Shown one piece after another: positions 51,388-60,755 of a DNA stretch of 64,000 nt. The stretch is from positions 1 to 64,000 of the forward strand of contig JAFSPZ010000016.1 of NCBI GenBank assembly GCA_017451225.1. The letters run 5' to 3'. This DNA is from Muribaculaceae bacterium. Lineage in GTDB: Bacteria > Bacteroidota > Bacteroidia > Bacteroidales > Muribaculaceae. The notes under the pieces are model-generated. The model was not told the origin of the DNA. It did not search any database and saw nothing but the letters and a program-made list of their open reading frames with translations. The position numbers were made by a program, and so were the translations under genes. Every line of letters begins with the position of its first letter. The first letter of the stretch is position 1.

Positions 51388-52971
51388 ATGGCAACTGGAA
51401 GAAATCAGTCTCTGGCGAAAATGTCGCCACGTCAAAAGATGATAAACCTCATGTATATCGTCTTGACGGCCATGCTTGCGCTCAATGTGTCGAACGATGT
51501 GCTCAACGGATTCAGCCAGGTAGAGGAAGGACTCAAGCGCTCTAACCGAACCATCACTGCACGCAACATGCAGATAATGGCTCAACTACAGGCTTTCTAC
51601 AATGAAGATCCTAAAAACGGACTGCCACTTCTCAACTCGGGCAATGAGGTGAGAAATGCCACCGACAGCCTCTACTTCTATATCGACACTCTTAAAGCGA
51701 TGATTGTCAAAGCCGCCGACGGACCGGCAGGTGACGTGAACAACATCGTCAACCGTGACAACCTCGACGCTGCCAACGTGGTAATGCTTTCGCCCGACAC
51801 TCGCCGAGGCACCGACCTGCGCTTGCGCATCAACCAGTTCAAGAACTACATGACTAAGTTCCTGGAAGATCCCGACAAGCGACGCAACTTGGAGTCGGCG
51901 CTATCTACTGAGCCTTTCAAAGTGAAAGATGACATCAGTAGTAAAACATGGGAAGAGACCCTCTTTGAAAATATGCCCACCGTGGCGGCCGTCTCGCTGC
52001 TCACTAAACTGCAGAACGACGTAAGATTTGCCGAGGGTGAAGTGCTCAACCACTTGCTGGCTCTCACCAATGCCGACCTTAGTGAGCTCAAGGTGAACTG
52101 GATAAACGCATTTGTAATCCCACAATCAAGGGTGGTAATGCGTGGGTCGAAATACAAGTCACAAATTGTGCTTGCGGCAATCGACTCCACTCAACGACCC
52201 ATCGTCTATGTTAACGGAGCAAGACTCAGCAACCGCGATGGAATCTATGAGGTGGGAACAAGCAAATCGGGCACTTTCGACTACTCAGGACACATCGAAG
52301 TGGTTGGTCAAGACGGACAAGTCTACAAGCGAGAATTCAAGTCAAGTTATACCGTTATCGACCCAATTGCTACAGTGAGCGCTACAATGATGAACGTGTT
52401 CTATGCAGGTATCGACAACCCAGTATCGATTTCTGTACCTGGAATTGGCGACGGAACAGTTAGCGCCACTATGACCAATGGTTCGCTCGTTAAGAGTGGC
52501 GACGGATGGATAGCACACCCCACTCAGGTGGGAACCGAATGTGTGGTTACTGTAACCGTGGAAATGGAAGGTGTGAGAACCAATGTGGGCTCCACCACGT
52601 TCAAGGTGAGAAAACTGCCCGACCCAACTGCCTATATCGTCTATCGTGATGCCGAGGGTAATGCGGCACGTTACAAGGGCAGCCGTCCATTCCCCAAAGG
52701 CACATTGTTGAGTGCAAGCGGATTGCATGCAGCTATCGACGACGGATTGCTCAATATCGAGTTCCAAGTGGTTAGTTTCGAGACTATCGTGTTTGACTCT
52801 ATGGGTAACGCCATTCCCGAAATTTCGGCTGGCAGCAGCTTCTCCGACCGTCAGAGAAACGCATTCCGACGCCTGCAGCGTGGCAAGCGCTTCTACATCT
52901 CACGCATCAAGGCCCGAGGCCCCGACGGTATCACCCGTGACCTCTCGCCCATGGAGGTGATAGTTAATTGA
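51388..52971 (+). CDS. gldM: Type IX secretion motor protein GldM/PorM
   Basis: A 527-residue protein with the signature N-terminus SPRQKMINLMYIVLTAMLALNVS (about 12-34), a single helix that packs with GldL, and a large periplasmic part of successive beta domains. The C-terminal segment with FPKGTLLSASGLHA and the end RDLSPMEVIVN fit the family. It transmits motor rotation across the periplasm to the GldK/N ring. It is 27 nt after gldL. Confidence 0.95.
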   Translation: MATGRNQSLAKMSPRQKMINLMYIVLTAMLALNVSNDVLNGFSQVEEGLKRSNRTITARNMQIMAQLQAFYNEDPKNGLPLLNSGNEVRNATDSLYFYIDTLKAMIVKAADGPAGDVNNIVNRDNLDAANVVMLSPDTRRGTDLRLRINQFKNYMTKFLEDPDKRRNLESALSTEPFKVKDDISSKTWEETLFENMPTVAAVSLLTKLQNDVRFAEGEVLNHLLALTNADLSELKVNWINAFVIPQSRVVMRGSKYKSQIVLAAIDSTQRPIVYVNGARLSNRDGIYEVGTSKSGTFDYSGHIEVVGQDGQVYKREFKSSYTVIDPIATVSATMMNVFYAGIDNPVSISVPGIGDGTVSATMTNGSLVKSGDGWIAHPTQVGTECVVTVTVEMEGVRTNVGSTTFKVRKLPDPTAYIVYRDAEGNAARYKGSRPFPKGTLLSASGLHAAIDDGLLNIEFQVVSFETIVFDSMGNAIPEISAGSSFSDRQRNAFRRLQRGKRFYISRIKARGPDGITRDLSPMEVIVN

Positions 52972-53020
52972 CATTGATATTTACTAAGATATAGTTTTGT
53001 TACATCTTAAACTCATTATA

Positions 53021-54151
53021 ATGAAATATTTGAAAATTTTATTCTTGGGATTGACGATTGCTTTAGCATGGTCTAGTGCCAGCGCACAAGTTGTCAAGAG
53101 AGACGGACAAGACCGACGAGACAATAACAGCAACAATAGCGGAGTTAAAGTCTCGGGACGACAGCAAGCTTTCTACGAGCAGAACGAGCCCAGCGAGGCC
53201 GACCTGCAGTGGACCAAGACCGTCTATAGAGTTCTAGACCTTAACAAAGGTAAGAATCCTGCCTTGTACTATCCCGAAGAACCCAACGAGGATGGACAAA
53301 GCATGTTCTTCATCATCATGCGACTCCTTGCCAACGACCAGATTTCGGCCTATGAGTACCTTGATGGTAGAGAGATGTTTACCGACGAGTACAAGATAAA
53401 GGTAAGTGATATGCTTGACCGCTTTCACATCTTGTACAGCGAGGCCAAGGGCAGCAGCGAGAAGCACCCAAAATATGCCATTGATGATGCCGATATACCT
53501 GGATTTGAAATTCTGAGCTACTATATCATTGAGAAGTGGTCGTTCGACACTCGTAGCAACAAGATGACATCACGTGTCGACGCACTATGTCCCGTGCTTC
53601 ACCGTCAGGACGAGTTCGGAGGAGACCCCATCCGCTTCCCCATGTTCTGGGTCAAGCTCAATGACATCAGGCCTTACATTGCGCAGCAATATGTGTTCAC
53701 CGACGATGACAACAACCTTGCTCGTTACAGCCTTGACGACTTTTTCAAACTCAATATGTATCAAGGCGACATCTACAAGGTAAAGAACCTGCGCAATCTA
53801 ATGCTCGCTGAGATTTATCCCGATCCTAAAGACCTGAAGCATGCGCAAGACTCTATTGAGGAGCGTCTGCACAGGTTTGATAAGGATTTATGGGCGCCTT
53901 CACGTCAAGAGCTTCAAGCTCAAGTAGAAGCAAAACGCAAAGCCGAGGCCGAACTTAATGGCGAAGAGCTCGAAGATTCGACACAAGATGTTGCAGCCGA
54001 CAACAAGAAAGAAAAGACTCGCACCACCAAGCGAGGCAGCAATAACAATGATAAAAAGCAGCAAACAAAGAAAAAACCTGCTGCCAAGCCCAAGCAGCCC
54101 AAGAGCACTAATCAGAGTGCTACACGTTCGGTGCGCAACCGCAAGCGCTAA
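53021..54151 (+). CDS. gldN: Type IX secretion ring protein GldN/PorN
   Basis: A 376-residue exported protein starting at ATG 53021, which opens the signal peptide (to SASAQ); a TTG at 52997 is not needed. The domain has the family features KTVYRVLDLNKGKNPALYYPEEP, FTDEYKIKVSDMLDRF and FPMFWVKLNDIRPYI. The C-terminal tail (about 300-376) is Lys/Glu/Gln-rich and low in complexity, which is longer than usual. GldN/PorN binds GldK/PorK in the ring. It is the last gene of the cluster. Confidence 0.95.
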   Translation: MKYLKILFLGLTIALAWSSASAQVVKRDGQDRRDNNSNNSGVKVSGRQQAFYEQNEPSEADLQWTKTVYRVLDLNKGKNPALYYPEEPNEDGQSMFFIIMRLLANDQISAYEYLDGREMFTDEYKIKVSDMLDRFHILYSEAKGSSEKHPKYAIDDADIPGFEILSYYIIEKWSFDTRSNKMTSRVDALCPVLHRQDEFGGDPIRFPMFWVKLNDIRPYIAQQYVFTDDDNNLARYSLDDFFKLNMYQGDIYKVKNLRNLMLAEIYPDPKDLKHAQDSIEERLHRFDKDLWAPSRQELQAQVEAKRKAEAELNGEELEDSTQDVAADNKKEKTRTTKRGSNNNDKKQQTKKKPAAKPKQPKSTNQSATRSVRNRKR

Positions 54152-54180
54152 AAGAGACAAAACTATAGAATAACATTTAG

Positions 54181-54212
54181 GCACGCGACTATCAAATAGT
54201 TGCGTGCTTTCT
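54181..54212 (+). terminator. Terminator of the type IX secretion operon
   Basis: GCACGCGACTA (54181-54191) pairs with TAGTTGCGTGC (54197-54207) with one G-T pair and a 5-nt loop, followed by TTTCTTTT. It begins 29 nt after gldN. Confidence 0.75.
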
Positions 54213-54341
54213 TTTATAGACTTTTAACAACAGTTTTTTCATGATTCTACTATAAGACGAAATTAATTTGCTGTGTTCCAACTGCTCCCCTATCTTAGTG
54301 GAACAGCTATCTCCACTTTCCCTGGACATTAATGATATTAT

Positions 54342-54737
54342 TCAATCATCGTAGTCATACTCATCTTCACCGGCTTCGTACTCTTCGTCATCAATGTGGT
54401 AAAGATAGTCTTTGCCAAAGACATCGTAGTATTCCTCTTCCAGTTCATCGGTTTTCTTTCTTTCGGCATAACCGTGACGGTTCACCTCTTTTTTGCTATT
54501 ATGATAGCGACGATTAGAACTTCCATGAGAATGAGTGGTCGCGGCATTCGTCTTGGGCTGCTGAGAGATAATTATGGTATCGTTTGTTTGATTTGTTGCT
54601 ATGTCATAGCTGTGAGTTTGTGGAAACACGAAGACAGGAGAATCGTCCGACTGGGATTGCTCCACATTCCCGTTCTTGCAAGCACCTAACATGAGAATCG
54701 ACACAGCCAGTGTGACGATTTTTTTAATAAAAGTCAT
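54342..54737 (-). CDS. Small unrecognised lipoprotein with acidic tail
   Basis: A 131-residue protein from ATG 54737 (MTFIKKIVTLAVSILMLGAC), with a lipoprotein signal and Cys20. The middle is polar with a His/Ser-rich patch (TTHSHGSSNRRYHNS) and the C-terminus is strongly acidic and tyrosine-rich (EEYEAGEDEYDYDD). No family is recognised. It follows menA by 10 nt, so it is probably co-transcribed with it. Confidence 0.6.
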   Translation of the reverse strand: MTFIKKIVTLAVSILMLGACKNGNVEQSQSDDSPVFVFPQTHSYDIATNQTNDTIIISQQPKTNAATTHSHGSSNRRYHNSKKEVNRHGYAERKKTDELEEEYYDVFGKDYLYHIDDEEYEAGEDEYDYDD

Positions 54738-54747
54738 AACACATTCT

Positions 54748-55641
54748 TTATATAACAAAAGCAATAAGCATCAGTATTGTGAACAGGAGCATGTTGCGTG
54801 CCGTAGCACCGAGCAAAGGATTGAGTGCAGCACCAGTGCGATGTGTTAGTTTCACCCATGTGACAGTGTGCATCACAAGATAAAGCAGTGGCACAATGTA
54901 TATCCACTTTGACAGATCACCATTGAGGTAAATCATGAGCCACAACGGTGAGAGCATGGCAATTGCCATATAGCCATTAAAGAGATAGGCAGCTCCAGCA
55001 AGCTGGCGACCAAATATCACCACAGCAGTGCGCTTGCCGGCCTCAATGTCGTCCTCCATGTCGCGATAATTGTTCACCAGCAGCACATTAACTCCCATGA
55101 AACCTATAGTGATTCCACCCAGGAAAGCCAGCGCATCCATACGACCAGCTATTACATAATAACTAAAAATCACAGGAACAAGTCCATAAAAGATGAAGAC
55201 TGTGAGTTCACCCAACCCATGATAGGAAAGCGGATAAGGTCCTGCACTGTAGGCAAGAGCAAAAATCGCAATAGCCAAACCCACAGGAATCATCTGCCAC
55301 CCTCCATAAGGGATGAGGCCGCAGCCTACAAGGCACGCCACAGCAAGTGTGATGTAGGTGACATTGCGCAAAGTCTTGGGTGATATATCGCCCTCAGTAA
55401 CCCCTCGCCGTGGTCCCACACGCCCCTTTTTGTCGGCACCTCGTTTATAATCGTAGTATTCGTTGGCAAAATTAGACACAATCTGTGCCAGCAACGCAAA
55501 AACGATGCATAAGATTGCGGGAATCCAACGAAAGTGATTTTGCCATTGAGCAATTCCTATCGCCATCAACACACCACTCAACGACACTGGCAAAGTGCGC
55601 AACCGCATTGCCTCAATCCATATCTTAGCTTGTTTATTCAT
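54748..55641 (-). CDS. menA: 1,4-dihydroxy-2-naphthoate polyprenyltransferase MenA
   Basis: A 297-residue UbiA-family prenyltransferase with about nine helices. The first Asp-rich motif is NEYYDYKRGAD (Asn60, Asp64, Asp70) and the second is NNYRDMEDDIEAGKRT (about 212-227); the N-terminus WIEAMRLRTLPVSLSGVLMA is typical of MenA. It attaches the polyprenyl chain in menaquinone synthesis, consistent with the quinol-linked NrfH at the window's end. It lies 7 nt after the SPOR-like lipoprotein gene. Confidence 0.92.
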   Translation of the reverse strand: MNKQAKIWIEAMRLRTLPVSLSGVLMAIGIAQWQNHFRWIPAILCIVFALLAQIVSNFANEYYDYKRGADKKGRVGPRRGVTEGDISPKTLRNVTYITLAVACLVGCGLIPYGGWQMIPVGLAIAIFALAYSAGPYPLSYHGLGELTVFIFYGLVPVIFSYYVIAGRMDALAFLGGITIGFMGVNVLLVNNYRDMEDDIEAGKRTAVVIFGRQLAGAAYLFNGYMAIAMLSPLWLMIYLNGDLSKWIYIVPLLYLVMHTVTWVKLTHRTGAALNPLLGATARNMLLFTILMLIAFVI

Positions 55642-55648
55642 GCTATGG

Positions 55649-56155
55649 TTAAATTCTTTCTATGATCCACACCTTGGGCACATAGGCTTTGAGTTTCATA
55701 TATTTCTCGTAGTTATTGGCAAATGTTGCCGCCACACTCAAGTCGTTGGTTGTCTTAGCAACTACACAATAAAGTTCTTGTCTGGGCAAGTAAACCACAA
55801 AAGGCTCCAGACGCCCTTCTTGGCGCAAGCGCTGACAATAGCTCTTGGCGTTGAACAACTGAACAAACTCGGCCACCACAACATTATATTTCATCGCACT
55901 GGCAGTACCTTTTCCTTTTTCTTCCTCAACGATGTTGAAACCGCGACGGAGCATCCTAATGCTGTCGCCATCGACAACATCAGTATTCTTCATCTTTTTC
56001 TCGAGTTCTTGACGATATATCTCGCCTCTCTCGCCCGTGCGGCTCGCCTCAACTGCTTTGTCATAGCTAGCTTTGTAGTTCTCCTCGGTTGTGTGGCACG
56101 ACCACAACAGGGCAACAAGCCCCACAAGCAAAAATATGTTATAATACCTTTTCAT
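55649..56155 (-). CDS. SPOR-like lipoprotein
   Basis: A 168-residue lipoprotein (lipobox ALLWSC, Cys20) starting at ATG 56155. After a charged helical region, the C-terminal 75 residues (from MKYNVVVAEF) fit the SPOR pattern: Y-x-V-V-x-x-F, NAKSYCQRLRQEG and LYCVVAKTTNDLSVA. SPOR domains bind denuded peptidoglycan, often at division sites. The assignment is by pattern only. The start is 34 nt after the phosphodiesterase gene. Confidence 0.6.
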   Translation of the reverse strand: MKRYYNIFLLVGLVALLWSCHTTEENYKASYDKAVEASRTGERGEIYRQELEKKMKNTDVVDGDSIRMLRRGFNIVEEEKGKGTASAMKYNVVVAEFVQLFNAKSYCQRLRQEGRLEPFVVYLPRQELYCVVAKTTNDLSVAATFANNYEKYMKLKAYVPKVWIIERI

Positions 56156-56189
56156 TTTCTCAATATCTAAAAAAACTATAACTAAAACA

Positions 56190-56717
56190 CTACTCAACAA
56201 CTCTTCCTTGAGGATTATCGCGGTCGTCGGCTAGTTCAATCACTTGGCAGCCTGTGATATTGCCTTTGTCAAGGGTAAGCTTGATGAGAGTGCGCACCTT
56301 TTGCCACCCTTGACGGCCTGCAGCCCCAGGATTAATGGTCAGAATGCCCAGACTACGGTCGGGGATGACCTTGAGGATGTGGCTATGTCCGCACACAAAT
56401 ATTTTGGGTTGCACAAGGTCGAGCCTTGACTTTATGCCCGGAGCATAGCGGCCAGGATAACCGCCAATGTGAGTCATCATCACCTTAACGTTCTCGACAG
56501 TGAAAATCTCGGTTTCCTTGAAGCGACGACGCAAGTCTTGCCCGTCGGCATTCCCCCACACCGCTCTCACTTGCGGCCCTATAGCCTCAATCATGTCGAT
56601 GAGAGCCTCATTGCCTATGTCGCCAGCATGCCAAATCTCATCGCAATCGGCAAAATGTTCAGCATACCGTTCATCCCAGTAGCAATGAGTGTCACTTATG
56701 ATTCCTATCGTTTTCAT
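56190..56717 (-). CDS. YfcE/MJ0936-type metallophosphodiesterase
   Basis: A 175-residue phosphoesterase of the small single-domain type. Motifs are SDTHCY (Asp9/His11), WHAGDIGN, GNADGQ, MTHIGGYPG and CGHSHILK, which together supply the bimetal ligands. Start ATG 56717 gives MKTIGIISDTH, the usual beginning; upstream codons would overlap ribE. Relatives hydrolyse phosphodiesters; the physiological substrate is unknown. Confidence 0.88.
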   Translation of the reverse strand: MKTIGIISDTHCYWDERYAEHFADCDEIWHAGDIGNEALIDMIEAIGPQVRAVWGNADGQDLRRRFKETEIFTVENVKVMMTHIGGYPGRYAPGIKSRLDLVQPKIFVCGHSHILKVIPDRSLGILTINPGAAGRQGWQKVRTLIKLTLDKGNITGCQVIELADDRDNPQGRVVE

Positions 56718-56775
56718 AATTATAAAAAAGCAAACGAGTTGTAGAGACAACAAGTAAGGGATTATGAATTCTGCA

Positions 56776-57381
56776 TTATTTAAATTCCATGAGACGGGCA
56801 AGGTATTTACCTATGATGTCAAACTCAAGATTCACGACTGTCCCTTCAACTATATTGTGGAAGTTGGTGAGCTCGTGTGTATAAGGGATGATAGCAACCT
56901 CAAAGCTGTCGCGCTCAGAGTTGCACACTGTGAGGCTTGTGCCATTGACGGTGATGCTGCCTTTCTCGACGGTGACGTAGCCCTTGCGAGCCATAGCTGG
57001 GTCAACGTTGTAATGGAAGGTATAGTACCAACTACCGTCGGCCTCACGCACACTGGTACAAGTGGCGGTTTGGTCAACATGACCCTGAACGATGTGCCCA
57101 TCTAGGCGTCCGTTCATGAGCATGCTACGTTCCACATTAACTTCATCGCCCACCTGAAGCAAGCCCAAGTTACTGCGGTCGAGCGTCTCTTGAATGGCTG
57201 TAACGGTATAGGTGCCGTCGCCCGGCAGTTTCACGACAGTGAGACACACTCCATTATGCGACACGCTCTGGTCAATTTTCAACTCATCAACAAAGCTGCA
57301 TCTGAGCGTGATGTGCAAGTTTCCTTCTTCTTTCTCGAGAGCCACTACGCGAGCAGCTTCTTCTACTATTCCTGAGAACAT
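56776..57381 (-). CDS. ribE: Riboflavin synthase alpha subunit RibE
   Basis: A 201-residue enzyme that makes riboflavin from two lumazine molecules. It starts MFSGIVEEAARV, the family hallmark, and has two lumazine-binding repeats: SVSHNGVCLTVV in the first half and GSITVNGTSLTVC in the second. Gly-rich HIVQGHVDQTA lies between them. It is 75 nt downstream of the PorE-like gene and 58 nt before the phosphodiesterase gene. Confidence 0.95.
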   Translation of the reverse strand: MFSGIVEEAARVVALEKEEGNLHITLRCSFVDELKIDQSVSHNGVCLTVVKLPGDGTYTVTAIQETLDRSNLGLLQVGDEVNVERSMLMNGRLDGHIVQGHVDQTATCTSVREADGSWYYTFHYNVDPAMARKGYVTVEKGSITVNGTSLTVCNSERDSFEVAIIPYTHELTNFHNIVEGTVVNLEFDIIGKYLARLMEFK

Positions 57382-57456
57382 TAATTTTAAGTGTTAAGTT
57401 TAAATGAAAAGTTTTTAAGTGACTAAAAGTCAATCTGCAAGCGTCAAAACCTGCTA

Positions 57457-59817
57457 CTACCTCTTTCTTGTAGCGTTGGGGTCAACCGACTTCCTAGTAG
57501 CACCCGTTCCGGCTCCATTGCCTGTTCCGCTATTACCCGAATTGTTCCCTGTACTGGGCTTAGAGGTACCACCAAGGCTGCCGCCATCAAGTTTGGGCCT
57601 ATCTTTGGATTGTCCGCCATATTTGCCTTCGGGGTCGGCCTCCTTGCCTTCAGCAATAGCTTTTTCCCTCTCTTTCTCGGCTTCCATTTTCTTCATTTCG
57701 GCCGCTTCTTGCTTCATCTTAGCAATCTCTTCGGGAGTCTTGCCTTCCAGGTCTTTTTCGCTAAGACCATCACGTGAATCGGCAATTTGAGCCGAATCGG
57801 CATCCTCCTCACCTGGCGCTCTTAGTGAACTGTCGAATGTGCGGTAGTAATTGGTAGTGAGGACCTGGAACTCGGTGCGACGGTTTATTTGATCGGCTGC
57901 AGCACGGTCCTCTTTCGAGAGTGCCATGACAAAAGCCTCGTTAAGAGTATCACCTTCATTAAACTGAGGATAGAGTCGGGCTATGCGCTTGGTCACCACT
58001 TTAGGTCGTGACCTTCCATAACCTTGATATTGCAATCGTGCACTATCTACTCCATTTTCGATGAGGTAGTCAACCACGCTCTTGGCACGACGGTCACTGA
58101 GTTTGAGGTTGTACTCATCGCCTCCCACGCGGTCGGTGTGAGATGCCATCTCAATGGTAATATAGGGATTATCGTTCATCACCTGTACCATCGAGTCAAG
58201 TGCTTGCTTCGACTCGGGGCGCAGTGTAGCCTTGTCATAGTCATAGAAAATATTCTCTATTACCTGGGGTTTGGTCATAGCAGCAAGTATAAAGTCCACA
58301 CCATACTCGGCATCGGCCTCTTCAATATCGCTGGTGAATTGCTGCTTACCGTTAAGGTAGCCGTTGGCACCGGCGAGCATCACATAGCTCACGCCACGCT
58401 GCAAATCAAATCGGAATGAGCCATCGGGTTTTGCAACGGCCTTTTGATTACTACCGTCATTGCCCACAATGCGGATAATGGCATTGGGCACTGGCTCTTC
58501 GTCTTTGTCGAGAACATATCCCGAAATCCATATCTTAAGGTCAGGTTTCTCAAAACTGTAGATGTGGTCATAGCCACGAGCGTCCTTGCGATTGCTAGAG
58601 AAAAATCCCTTCTCGCCTTCGGCTTCAAATGTGATGCCAAAGTCGTCGCCACTTGAGTTCATGGGAGAGCCCATATTCTCGACAAACCACCTTCCCGACG
58701 GCTGAAGACGTGCTTTGAAAAGATCAAGTCCACCCATTCCAGCATGTCCGTTGCTCGAGAAGTAGAGAGTGCTGTCGTCACGCACATAGGGAAATCGCTC
58801 ATCACCTGGAGTGTTGATTTTATCACCCATATTCTCAAGGGTACCATGGCCATCGCTAATCATCACGCGCCAAATGTCTTTGCCACCTTGTCCGCCTGGC
58901 ATGTCGCTTGAGAAGTAGAGCCACTTGCCGTCTTTGCTCACGGCAGGATCGTCGTAGGCCGACAGAGTGTCGGCTGTAATCTCAAACTTTGCAGCACCAG
59001 TCCACTTAGCTTCGCTGCGGCTCGCCTTGTAGATTTCCACACTCGTTCCCGCATCGGTCTTGCGCAAAGCCTTGGCAAAGAACATCGTCTGTCCATCGGG
59101 TGTAAAAGCTGTGATTCCCTCGTCAAACTCGGTGTTGAGGTCACCCTCAACAAGCTCGGGGTTGCTCCACTTTCCTTTTTCGTCCTTCTTTGAGAAGAAC
59201 ACATCGCAATTCTTAGTGCCTGTGATTTCACTCTTCACAGTTCCAGTGGCTTTATCGCGTGAAGAAGTGAAGTATAGCACATCGCTCTTGCTGTCAAGGA
59301 ACATAGGACAGAAATCAGCACGGCGACTGTTGAACAGGCGTGCATTTTTCACAATGTAGCGAGAGCCCGCATCGCGCCACTTGGGTGCCTGCTGACTGCC
59401 ACGCAATCCCTCCTTGGCCTGCCAGTTGTTGGGAGCTGTGTCAAGATAGGCCTTATAGTTGCGCTCGGCAAGTGAATATTGGCCTTCCATCTGCAGAGCT
59501 TGAGCCAGATAGAAGGGAATGAGGCTGTCTTCCCACTCATAACGCTGGGAATTCTGGTAGGAAGCGGCCGCACGAGCGCTCTGGTTCAAGTGACGGTAAC
59601 ACTCGCCCAGCATGAAAGCAACCTCTCCTCGCAGATAACGGTCTTCCTTGCGATTGAGCTTGTTATAGATTTTACGATAGGTCTCGGCTGCGGCGTAATA
59701 CTCGCCACGCTCATATTTCTCATCGGCATCTTTCATCTTGGCAGTCTTACACGACGTCAGCTCAACAGATGTGACCGCCACCAATGCCAATATTATTATA
59801 TATAAAATCTTCTTCAT
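57457..59817 (-). CDS. porE: PorE-like type IX secretion lipoprotein (TPR, propeller, CRD, OmpA)
   Basis: A 786-residue protein starting at ATG 59817 with a lipobox (LTSC). Domains in order: TPR (about 25-145), PD40/WD40-like beta-propeller (about 155-415; for example DPAVSKDGKWLYFSSDMPGG), a carboxypeptidase-regulatory-like domain (about 425-505), and an OmpA peptidoglycan-binding domain (about 515-665; IFYDYDKATLRPES, TDRVGGDEYNLKLSDRRA). A Lys/Glu-rich helix and Gly/Asn/Thr tail end it. This is the order described for PorE of Porphyromonas gingivalis, which anchors type IX secretion to peptidoglycan. gldKLMN lie 3 kb away. Confidence 0.82.
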   Translation of the reverse strand: MKKILYIIILALVAVTSVELTSCKTAKMKDADEKYERGEYYAAAETYRKIYNKLNRKEDRYLRGEVAFMLGECYRHLNQSARAAASYQNSQRYEWEDSLIPFYLAQALQMEGQYSLAERNYKAYLDTAPNNWQAKEGLRGSQQAPKWRDAGSRYIVKNARLFNSRRADFCPMFLDSKSDVLYFTSSRDKATGTVKSEITGTKNCDVFFSKKDEKGKWSNPELVEGDLNTEFDEGITAFTPDGQTMFFAKALRKTDAGTSVEIYKASRSEAKWTGAAKFEITADTLSAYDDPAVSKDGKWLYFSSDMPGGQGGKDIWRVMISDGHGTLENMGDKINTPGDERFPYVRDDSTLYFSSNGHAGMGGLDLFKARLQPSGRWFVENMGSPMNSSGDDFGITFEAEGEKGFFSSNRKDARGYDHIYSFEKPDLKIWISGYVLDKDEEPVPNAIIRIVGNDGSNQKAVAKPDGSFRFDLQRGVSYVMLAGANGYLNGKQQFTSDIEEADAEYGVDFILAAMTKPQVIENIFYDYDKATLRPESKQALDSMVQVMNDNPYITIEMASHTDRVGGDEYNLKLSDRRAKSVVDYLIENGVDSARLQYQGYGRSRPKVVTKRIARLYPQFNEGDTLNEAFVMALSKEDRAAADQINRRTEFQVLTTNYYRTFDSSLRAPGEEDADSAQIADSRDGLSEKDLEGKTPEEIAKMKQEAAEMKKMEAEKEREKAIAEGKEADPEGKYGGQSKDRPKLDGGSLGGTSKPSTGNNSGNSGTGNGAGTGATRKSVDPNATRKR

Positions 59818-59932
59818 GTTTCTAAAAATACACATAGCCCAAAATGGATATGCACTCTAAAAAAATAAACGCAACTAAACCTGTCTTTATTGCACGCGCA
59901 CGCAATATATATTGTATTTATCGTTATATATT

Positions 59933-59948
59933 AAACTAACATTAGTTT
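59933..59948. promoter_or_regulatory. Palindrome in the porE/unknown-gene divergent region
   Basis: AAACTAA and TTAGTTT form a 7-bp inverted repeat with a 2-nt gap, next to TAGTTTTTG, a near -7 box for the plus-strand gene at 59998. An operator or a weak promoter is possible. Confidence 0.3.
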
Positions 59949-59997
59949 TTGCAGTCACAAGAATATTAATCAAATTTATTTTTTATAACTCCTTTTT

Positions 59998-60681
59998 ATG
60001 AAAATCACAACCAAAACCATCTTAATGCTAGTGCTGCTTGCAGTACCAGCTATGTGTCTTGCACAACCCGAGTCGTGCAAAGTGACATTCACTAGCAAAG
60101 ATCCCACAATCATTGATTTTGCAAGAGCATACTGCTCTCAATTTGACGAGAGCACCAGCTTTGAAAAAATAGCGTTTGCGGCTTTTAGTAAAGGTACTTT
60201 CAAGAAAGGGAAAGTAGAGTGTGTGGTTGACAGCAAAAACGGATATGTCAAATATAGCTCAGCCGACCAAGAAGAACCAGAAACGCTTGAAATGTGCTAC
60301 TGGAACTGTGACAACAAGAACGAGAAACTAGTTGCTGTGAACACTATTTTACCCAGTCCCGACTCTGAATATAACGAGAGCTATCTTATCTTCTACCGGT
60401 ATAACACCAAGACTGGAAAAATGACGCTCATTGAAGCTCCGTTTGACCGTGAACCCGACCCTATTGACCTCGTCGACCAAGACAAAGCCGATAGAAAGAC
60501 TATTGAAATAGTTCTTGGTTCTCACAACGAAGATGCTAATAGGCTTCAACCCTTTTTCATCCTTCCACGAACTGGCAAGGATATAATCTATCGCATGGCT
60601 GACCCCAATGCCATCCCCAAGCAACTCCAACGTGAAGGAAGACTCATCTGGGACGGCAACGGTTTCTGCCCTGAAAACTAA
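59998..60681 (+). CDS. Unrecognised exported protein
   Basis: A 227-residue protein with a clear signal peptide (MKITTKTILMLVLLAVPAMCLAQ). The mature part has no motif I recognise; several segments look like beta strands (YLIFYRYNTKTGKMTLIEAPF) and cysteines are few. It is divergent from porE and followed by a strong terminator, so it forms a single-gene unit. Confidence 0.65.
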   Translation: MKITTKTILMLVLLAVPAMCLAQPESCKVTFTSKDPTIIDFARAYCSQFDESTSFEKIAFAAFSKGTFKKGKVECVVDSKNGYVKYSSADQEEPETLEMCYWNCDNKNEKLVAVNTILPSPDSEYNESYLIFYRYNTKTGKMTLIEAPFDREPDPIDLVDQDKADRKTIEIVLGSHNEDANRLQPFFILPRTGKDIIYRMADPNAIPKQLQREGRLIWDGNGFCPEN

Positions 60682-60696
60682 ACTAATGCATAATTG

Positions 60697-60735
60697 AAAA
60701 AACGTCAGGTCTGAACTAGGCCTGACGTTTTTTTT
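60697..60735. terminator. Strong bidirectional intrinsic terminator
   Basis: AAAAAACGTCAGG (60697-60709) pairs with CCTGACGTTTTTT (60721-60733), with an 11-nt loop and a run of eight T. It lies between the convergent unknown gene and the CotH gene and works in either direction. Confidence 0.9.
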
Positions 60736-60755
60736 AGATAATATGTTACACTAAT

